A model generated the notes under the pieces. That model was not told the origin of the DNA and searched no databases. It was given only the letters and a program-made list of their open reading frames with translations. Shown piece after piece: positions 6,140-11,417 of a DNA stretch of 11,417 nt. Each line of letters starts with the position of its first letter. The first letter of the stretch is position 1. The translations under genes and the position numbers were made by a program. The stretch comes from DUZB01 sp964407525 (GTDB lineage: Bacteria > Desulfobacterota > DSM-4660 > Desulfatiglandales > Desulfatiglandaceae), in NCBI GenBank assembly GCA_964407525.1, contig CAYOWC010000150.1, positions 1 to 11,417 on the forward strand, written 5' to 3'.

Positions 6140-9024
6140 TCACCACGGCAACGAAAGGCGGTCCACGACATCCCTTCTTGCCAAAACCCTCGAACAGAGT
6201 TCCCAACGGTCTCGGTCCGGGTCGATCGTTGTTTGGTAGCGCATCTCAAAAACGTTTTTCGCCTGCCGACGCAGATGGATGTATTCATCCATCATCGCTT
6301 CGAGTTTCTCTACACTTTCAATCCACTCATCCTCAATGGTATCCGGCAGCCCACCGAAAATATCGTACCGATCTTTCATTCTGCGTGAGAGGACCTGGTA
6401 GACCTTTTCATCCTGTGTCTCATGGTAGACCAGGTTGAGCATATCCACGCTGCNNNNNNNNNNNNNNNNNNNNNNNNNNNNNNNNNNNNNNNNNNNNNNN
6501 NNNNNNNNNNNNNNNNNNNNNNNNNNNNNNNNNNNNNNNNNNNNNNNNNNNNNTAGACCTTTTCATCCTGTGTCTCATGGTAGACCAGGTTGAGCATATC
6601 CACGCTGCGCCGGGCCTGACCAAAACGCTTGATACGCCCCAACCGCTGTTCCAGACGTGATGGGTTCCAGGGCAGATCTACGTTGATCAGCGTACCGAGG
6701 GTCTGCAGGTTCAAGCCCTCACAAGCAGCGTCTGTCGCCACAACAACCCGGATCTTTCGTTGCTTCACAGCGCGTTTAATCTCCTCGCGCTCTACCGAAG
6801 CAAAATCCTGTCCTCGGAATAACCCGCTTTTACCCGTTCCCGCGTAGACGCCCACCACTTCGTCAGTGAGAGATTCAGCCAACGCCTCACCCAGCGAGAA
6901 TGCAGTATCATAATATTGACTGAAGACGATGCAGCCGTGCTCAAGCCAGGTTTTTCCTTCACTGGGATACGATGTCAGGAAGTGCTTCACCGCATTCAGC
7001 TTCGGATCATGTGCTTCAGGTCGTGACAATTCCAGAACGATGGTACGGAGGTATTCGGCTTCCTCTTCCGTCAGCGCACTCACGGCTTCTTCCAACAGCA
7101 GCGTCTGTTCTTCTTCCTCCAGAATCTCCTTGCGCAGCATTCTCTCGGCCGTTGCCCTGCCGGATGCAAAGCTGGAACAGATTCGTTGAAGGAGCAGGGT
7201 CTTCATGAAACCGGCCGCTTTGGTCCGTTTTTGCAGCGCAATGGTAAATGATTCCGCGGCCTGGTAGGCAAGATCGAATGGCAGGTTTGTCAAAAGTCCA
7301 AGGCCGTTGAACCCGACACCGGCGTAAGCAGTGGCTGGCGCATCCGGATTGGGGTGGATCTTCACGCCGACCCTCTCCAAAAGACCCGCATCTTCCAGGT
7401 TCTGTCTACGTCTGAGAACCGTATGTCGGAGGATGGGGTTATTTTCCCGCAGGAAACCCGACTCCAAGGCTTGCCCAACCGCCTGCTTTTCAAGAAAGCC
7501 CAGGGACCCAAAACCCCGGTCGGAATAAAAAGTCTGATCAGGCATCCCCAATTGCAGACGCAGTGCGGCAAAAAGAGCATCCTCGCCCGCGGGCGGCAAT
7601 GGATTTCGCAACCATTCCCAGGCATCTTTTTCTTCCAAAGGCGTTTCATCACCCTTAACCACCGGCAGCGCCTTTTCAAAGTCGGCCCATTGGCTGTAAA
7701 GTTCACGGCCTAAGACAAAATCCGCGCCGTTATTCAGGATGTGCAGCAGGTCCCACAACTCGATCACTTCGGTCTGGATGGGGGTTGCCGTCCCCAGCAA
7801 CAGGTTCTTTGTGCGAGGCCCTATTTTCAGCATGAAATCAAGTAGGTTGTTGGCTTGGTTTTTTCTCTGGCCGAGACCGCCGCGCCTGCGTGCCCTGTGC
7901 GCCTCATCCAGAACCACGGTCCCGTATTTCCGTTCGAGCAGATACCCGCGTTCATTTGAGTCGTGAAAAATGAGGCCAGTGGAAACAATAGCCATACGGA
8001 ACGGGCATCTGGAGATGTCTTCGGCGCCGCGCGTCTTGATGACATGCCCTTTGGGATCGAGCCAAACCTTTTTGGTGGATAACCAGACCGCACTCGGGAT
8101 ACCAAGCTTGTCAAACAATTCCACCTGCCATTGCACAGTCAGGGTTGAAGGGCAGAGGATCAGCACGGGGCCATCTCCAAGGAGAACCGAGATCATGGCA
8201 CTTGCCGCCAGGGACAATGTTTTTCCGACCCCGACGTCATCGGCCAGCAGCAGTCGTGCCTTGCCGTAAGTCTCCCGGTGCTCCATGAACAGGGTAACAA
8301 AGGAGCGCTGCCACGGTTGGAGTTGTTCACCCCCGCGGTAGATGGGGCTTTCCGCCAGGGCCGCGCCAGGCAGTTCACCCGTTTTCGCTTCATCAAAACG
8401 GATCTCCACACGATCCGCGACACGCTTGATTTCTTCAATAATGGCATCGGGCAAGGGATAAGCGTCCTGCCAAAGGGCATCAAACTCTTCTTCCACCCAT
8501 GCGACACCTTCCGGGGATGTGTCCTCCCAGAGGATTTCGTAGTTCTCGGCAAACGCGCTTTTGGTCTCGTTGATGGAGCCTAAGAAACAAGTCTTTTGGC
8601 CGTCGGCAGCCTCGATAACCCCGGCCTTACCATGGATAAAAACCCAGTCCTTCGGGACCACTCGGATCTCCACCCGTCCACTGGTCAAAAGATCATGTAA
8701 CCGCCGATAGCGATCCCGATGGAGCAGCGCCTCAACCTCGGCAGGGGCTTCGTTCCAACGTTCTTTGAGCGCTGTTTCACGGACATGCCTGGATACCGCC
8801 ACATCGGCTGCATCAAGCTCGCTGTTGCAGACAATCCGTACCGTTGGAATAGAACCGATCTCTTCTCCCACCAGTTCGAAGATGGAACTGCGAAAATAGC
8901 CGGCGATACGCTTATAGGACTTTGCCCCTTGAAGACGATCAGCTAAAAAGGCATGGTCGAGCCGCCGACGGCGCGATGAGAAGCGGTTGATGGTGGTCAC
9001 GCCGGTTGGCAATTTTGAAGCCAT
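6140..9024 (-). CDS. PLD-like nuclease / SNF2-family helicase fusion (interrupted by assembly gap)
   Basis: A large defence-type helicase. As printed the frame breaks at the N gap. Collapsing the duplicated 55 bp and the Ns (155 nt) restores one frame of 909 residues ending SLPW. The N-terminal domain (about 20-190) is phospholipase-D-like, with H131-G-K133 and GSIN at 149-152. The SNF2 core follows: Walker A DDVGVGKT at 262-269, DEAH at 373-376, LLGTATP at 408-414, VATDAACEGLNLQ at 762-774, and SRLEQRLGRIKRFGQ at 789-803. The tail (about 824-909) is helical and charged. It probably translocates on DNA and may cut it through the PLD domain, though only one degenerate HxK motif is visible (E138 where Asp is usual). 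The ATG at 9022-9024 lies inside darG, with a 28-nt overlap and a GGAGAGG sequence directly against the start, suggesting coupled translation. A downstream GTG start remains possible. Confidence 0.88.
6399..6453. repeat. First copy of 55-bp assembly duplication
   Basis: These 55 bases are identical to 6554-6608, and the two copies flank the N run exactly. Both encode the same helicase stretch (MLNLVYHETQDEKV). They are the unmerged overlap of two contigs rather than a biological repeat. Confidence 0.93.
6454..6553. other. Assembly gap of exactly 100 N
   Basis: A run of 100 Ns, a conventional placeholder size. The identical 55-bp flanks show that the true gap is negative: the contigs overlap, and no sequence is missing if they are merged. 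Left unresolved, the run causes a false frameshift in the helicase gene. Confidence 0.97.
6554..6608. repeat. Second copy of 55-bp assembly duplication
   Basis: Exact duplicate of 6399-6453, starting at the first base after the N run. Joining the two copies into one restores the helicase reading frame from residue 823 (V) to 824 (Y). Confidence 0.93.
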
Positions 9025-10049
9025 CCTCTCCGGTCAAGAATGTCCCAGGCGATTCTGATGTGCTTTTCCCGAAACATTCGTTTGCGGTCATTCCATCGGT
9101 AGGTTTTGCTGACAGCCTGGTTTGCGGTTGTGGCGCCTTCACGGGTTGCGACCCAGTGTACAGTGGACAAAAGTTCCATGCCGAAAGGCGTTTCAAAACC
9201 GGAAATGAGATCGACAACCTTTTGAAAATTTTCCCGGGTGGACGGATGATCTTCAAGAAAACGTTCCGCTTGTGGCAGAATATCAGGAAGCAAGTTGATT
9301 TCGCGTGCAGGGTTGTCCTCTGCATCACCATATCCGCTGATGAAATGCCCTTCCATAAGGATCAATACATGGCGCAGATTTCGGGCATACGGCCCATAGA
9401 GAGCCTTGTTGTACTGAAGTTTCAATTCCTCTCCCGCCTCCTGCATAAAATACATCAGTTTATGGATTTCCAGAAGTGTCACAAAAGGATCCATGACCGC
9501 CGCGAGATAACGGCGCATCAAAACGAGGAGAGCGGCCCGCCCAACGGTCAAACCCGGCACTTTCTTGGAATGGACCATTTTTTCGGCGGGGGGTGCTCCT
9601 TTAGGCTCATAGAGCAAAACCTGCACATCCGTCAGGTTCCGGAAAGCCTCTTCAATTTTAGCCCTAACATCCACCCAGGGTAGGCCCCCAAGCCCGCAGC
9701 CAAGGGGGGGGATGGCAATAGAATGGATACCCCTTTGGCGCACCTCTGTAACCAGTGTCTTAAGGCCCGCCTCGATGTCCTCCATGCAGCTTTTGCCTCT
9801 CCAGTGGCGTTTGGTTGGAAAATTGACGATATAACGGGGTTTCAAAAAGCGATTCAGATCATGAATAAACATTTTCCCGGGCTGCAGTTCTTTTTTGTCG
9901 CATACTGCCTTATAATGTTTGAAATTTTCAGGAAATGCCTTCTTGAATTGAAGGGCAATCCCCCGGCCCATGACGCCAACACAATTCACGGTATTCACCA
10001 ATGCCTCGGCATCTGCGCGCAGTATATCGCCTTGCGTCAATTCAATCAT
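8997..10049 (-). CDS. darG: DarG macrodomain antitoxin (DNA ADP-ribosyl glycohydrolase)
   Basis: A 350-residue antitoxin of the DarTG system. The N-terminal macrodomain (about 1-150) should remove ADP-ribose from DNA modified by DarT. The C-terminal part (about 165-350) is the DarG-type helical domain that binds and neutralises the toxin. Macrodomain signatures are TQGDIL at 5-10, VNTVNCVGVMGRGIALQF at 18-35, NFPTKRHWR at 76-84 and PPLGCGLGGLPW at 114-125. K80 in NFPTK is at the position of the catalytic lysine described for Thermus aquaticus DarG. GAAGGAGGC (10054-10062) precedes the ATG, and the gene starts 18 nt after the darT stop, the usual toxin-then-antitoxin order. Its 3' end overlaps the helicase start by 28 nt. 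All expected catalytic signatures are present, so the antitoxin looks functional. Confidence 0.93.
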   Translation of the reverse strand: MIELTQGDILRADAEALVNTVNCVGVMGRGIALQFKKAFPENFKHYKAVCDKKELQPGKMFIHDLNRFLKPRYIVNFPTKRHWRGKSCMEDIEAGLKTLVTEVRQRGIHSIAIPPLGCGLGGLPWVDVRAKIEEAFRNLTDVQVLLYEPKGAPPAEKMVHSKKVPGLTVGRAALLVLMRRYLAAVMDPFVTLLEIHKLMYFMQEAGEELKLQYNKALYGPYARNLRHVLILMEGHFISGYGDAEDNPAREINLLPDILPQAERFLEDHPSTRENFQKVVDLISGFETPFGMELLSTVHWVATREGATTANQAVSKTYRWNDRKRMFREKHIRIAWDILDRRGWLQNCQPA

Positions 10050-10067
10050 GAATGCCTCCTTCCATGT

Positions 10068-10718
10068 TTAATAATACCATGTTCTTTCAATTTTCACGAC
10101 CGGTTTATGCTGCGCATTCAGTAGTATATCTTTGACTTGCTCAACGATCCTCTCATTCAGGACCCCGATTTTTTCCACCAGATGCCAAGGGCAAATATCA
10201 TGGATCAGGAATTCAGCCTGCTTACCCTCCTGTATTTGCATATCTCGGAAGTCTGTCGCCTTGACCGCATCCCAGTCAATTTTGTCTAATTCCATTGGGG
10301 TATTGAAAAAATCGGCAAGGAGCCCTCCAGCGTTCCGATCGGAAAAGGCCCAGAGTACGCCGTTTTCATTTGCCCAATGGATAGTTGATTCCAGATCCAT
10401 CTGTAGATGCAAGATAGGTACTTGGCCACCACGATAGGTCATATCTGTATGGTTGTTCTTGTAAAGAATAAATAACATGATTGAACGGGGACAGAAGTAA
10501 AAAGGCACATATTCACCAACCATAGTATCCGGATTGCAGGAAACCTCCATTTCGTACAACCGGCGTCTCTTGATTTCGGTCATGCCGATGGAGATCTGGC
10601 CACCCCCTTGCCCAACACGCCGCCCATCTGATTCGACGCAACGGGCATCCAAGATAGAGGCGAGGTTGTTCACATGGGTGATATGATAGATTTTCGGATG
10701 GGCCGGTGGTGTCGTCAT
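10068..10718 (-). CDS. darT: DarT DNA ADP-ribosyltransferase toxin (former DUF4433)
   Basis: A 216-residue toxin that uses NAD+ to ADP-ribosylate bases in DNA, blocking replication; in several bacteria DarTG stops phage. Signatures are IYHITHVNNLASIL at 10-23 with H12, EIKRRR at 48-53, GEYVPFYFCPRSIMLF at 68-83, and KQAEFLIHDICPW at 166-178, in which E169 is the expected catalytic glutamate. Length is normal for the family. TCCTCCC on the plus strand at 10723-10729 (GGGAGGA in the transcript) is the ribosome binding site and overlaps the stop of the upstream methyltransferase gene, only 10 nt away. The toxin is therefore probably co-expressed with the modification enzyme. Whether it targets thymine (TNTC-type) or guanine cannot be told from the sequence by eye. 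Confidence 0.93.
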   Translation of the reverse strand: MTTPPAHPKIYHITHVNNLASILDARCVESDGRRVGQGGGQISIGMTEIKRRRLYEMEVSCNPDTMVGEYVPFYFCPRSIMLFILYKNNHTDMTYRGGQVPILHLQMDLESTIHWANENGVLWAFSDRNAGGLLADFFNTPMELDKIDWDAVKATDFRDMQIQEGKQAEFLIHDICPWHLVEKIGVLNERIVEQVKDILLNAQHKPVVKIERTWYY

Positions 10719-10728
10719 ACGGTCCTCC

Positions 10729-11417
10729 CTATCCTAACCGCTGGTTTTTGATCAATTCCCTGAGTACTCTTGAAGCGGCAGCCTCTTCCGGTCTCAGCCC
10801 TTCAAGACGTTTGGCCAGATAGTCCGCCAACTCTACGGCCAGCTCACGCTGGGTCATATCACCATAGTAGTCGGGAATATTCAGAATCAGATGGGCCAGG
10901 ACTTCATCACCGTCCATGTCTTCGGCAAGTTCCATAACGGCGTAGAGCACGGCCCGCAAGACGGACTGGTATAGTTGGGAACTTTCACCCATCTCGGTCC
11001 GGCCGAACTCCACTGCGCTTTTCAGCCGGGCGTTGTTGGCTCGCCTGCTAGCCATAAAGGCCTGAAAGTCACGCACCTTGAAGGCCTTGGCAAAGTTCTG
11101 GTAGTTATCCAGGGTCTTGGCGCCCCGAGCTTCCATATCCAGCATTTTGAGGTAGAATCGTTCCGGGCCACTCAGTTTGTCCCAATGACCTTTAGGGATA
11201 CCCTCGGGAACCAGGCACTGGTTGGCGGTGTCCACGGCAAAGGCAATGAGGCCATCCACAAAAGTGGTCTCACCTTTAACACGTGGCCGGATGGCCTCGG
11301 TGGTCATGTCCCGACCGTCAATGATCGCATAGCGGGTAAGTGCGCGCAGGGCCGCCGCGTAACCCGCCATCTGGATGTCGGCATCCTCGAAGACGTTTTC
11401 ATCGCGGTAAAGCCCTT
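10729..11417 (-). CDS. DUF1156-type DNA methyltransferase, C-terminal part (5' end outside window)
   Basis: The reading frame stays open to the window edge (first whole codon 11415-11413), giving 228 visible residues. The internal ATG at 11370 is therefore not the start. Segments such as DADIQMAGYAAALRALTRY, VDGLIAFAVDTANQCLVPEG, FYLKMLDMEARGAKTLDNYQ and NFAKAFKVRDF resemble the C-terminal region of large DUF1156-containing adenine-specific DNA methylases found in anti-phage loci. This is recognition by eye; the catalytic methylase motifs would be further upstream and are not visible. The remainder is helical and charged and ends in ELIKNQRLG. It is the first visible gene of the minus-strand defence operon, and its TAG stop lies 10 nt from darT. 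In related loci a DUF499 ATPase and a DUF3780 protein often lie nearby; they could be beyond the window. Confidence 0.7.
   Translation of the reverse strand, partial: GLYRDENVFEDADIQMAGYAAALRALTRYAIIDGRDMTTEAIRPRVKGETTFVDGLIAFAVDTANQCLVPEGIPKGHWDKLSGPERFYLKMLDMEARGAKTLDNYQNFAKAFKVRDFQAFMASRRANNARLKSAVEFGRTEMGESSQLYQSVLRAVLYAVMELAEDMDGDEVLAHLILNIPDYYGDMTQRELAVELADYLAKRLEGLRPEEAAASRVLRELIKNQRLG

Noticed and set aside
5818..6288. 156-residue minus-strand frame spanning the convergent junction
   Set aside because: It overlaps both the NIPSNAP-like gene and the helicase C-terminus in other frames and has no homology-like signal.
6399..6608. 55-bp direct repeat as a possible attachment site or insertion-element target duplication
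   Set aside because: The copies flank the N run exactly and lie within one gene whose frame is restored on merging; contig overlap explains everything.
6376..6623. Apparent helicase C-terminus read through the Ns, and a small frame on both sides of the gap
   Set aside because: Both are artefacts of the 55-bp duplication plus the 100-N placeholder shifting the frame.
9006..9683. 225-residue plus-strand open frame
   Set aside because: Antisense to darG, whose macrodomain motifs are unmistakable; no recognisable features of its own.

Overview
The window looks like part of a metagenome-assembled scaffold from an anaerobic bacterium, most likely a sulfate-reducing or syntrophic member of the Desulfobacterota. 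The reasons are a tungsten-type aldehyde:ferredoxin oxidoreductase with its own ferredoxin, a split PEP-synthase-like phosphotransferase of the kind used in anaerobic phenol activation, and intergenic spacers built of 7-bp tandem words. The taxonomic call is inference from gene content; no rRNA or other marker is present. A 100-N scaffold gap with an exact 55-bp duplication at its edges shows that this is a short-read assembly.

Left half (27-6057, plus strand): five co-directional genes. An AOR-family oxidoreductase overlaps a polyferredoxin by ATGA. After a 218-bp repeat- and palindrome-rich spacer comes a 559-residue protein ending in a PEP-utilizer swivelling phosphohistidine domain. A second structured spacer of 214 bp is followed by a 342-residue protein equivalent to the N-terminal ATP-binding half of PEP synthase. 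Last is a 219-residue protein made of two copies of a NIPSNAP-like ferredoxin-fold domain. The two PEP-synthase-like genes resemble subunits 1 and 2 of phenylphosphate synthase. A plausible reading is ATP-dependent phosphorylation of an inert substrate such as a phenol or enol, coupled to a low-potential aldehyde/acid redox step. The substrate is unknown, and no carboxylase or CBS-domain third subunit is visible here.

Right half (11417-6140, minus strand): a compact, convergent defence operon. In transcription order it holds the C-terminus of a DUF1156-type DNA methyltransferase (cut by the window edge), the DNA ADP-ribosyltransferase toxin DarT, its macrodomain antitoxin DarG, and a large PLD-nuclease/SNF2-helicase fusion. 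Gaps are 10 and 18 nt, and darG overlaps the helicase by 28 nt, so the four genes probably form one transcription unit. A complete DarTG toxin-antitoxin pair lies between the modification gene and the helicase of what looks like a restriction-type anti-phage system.

The helicase gene is interrupted only by the assembly gap. Collapsing the duplicated 55 bp (removing 155 nt) gives an uninterrupted 909-residue protein. No tRNA, rRNA, CRISPR array or insertion sequence was seen.
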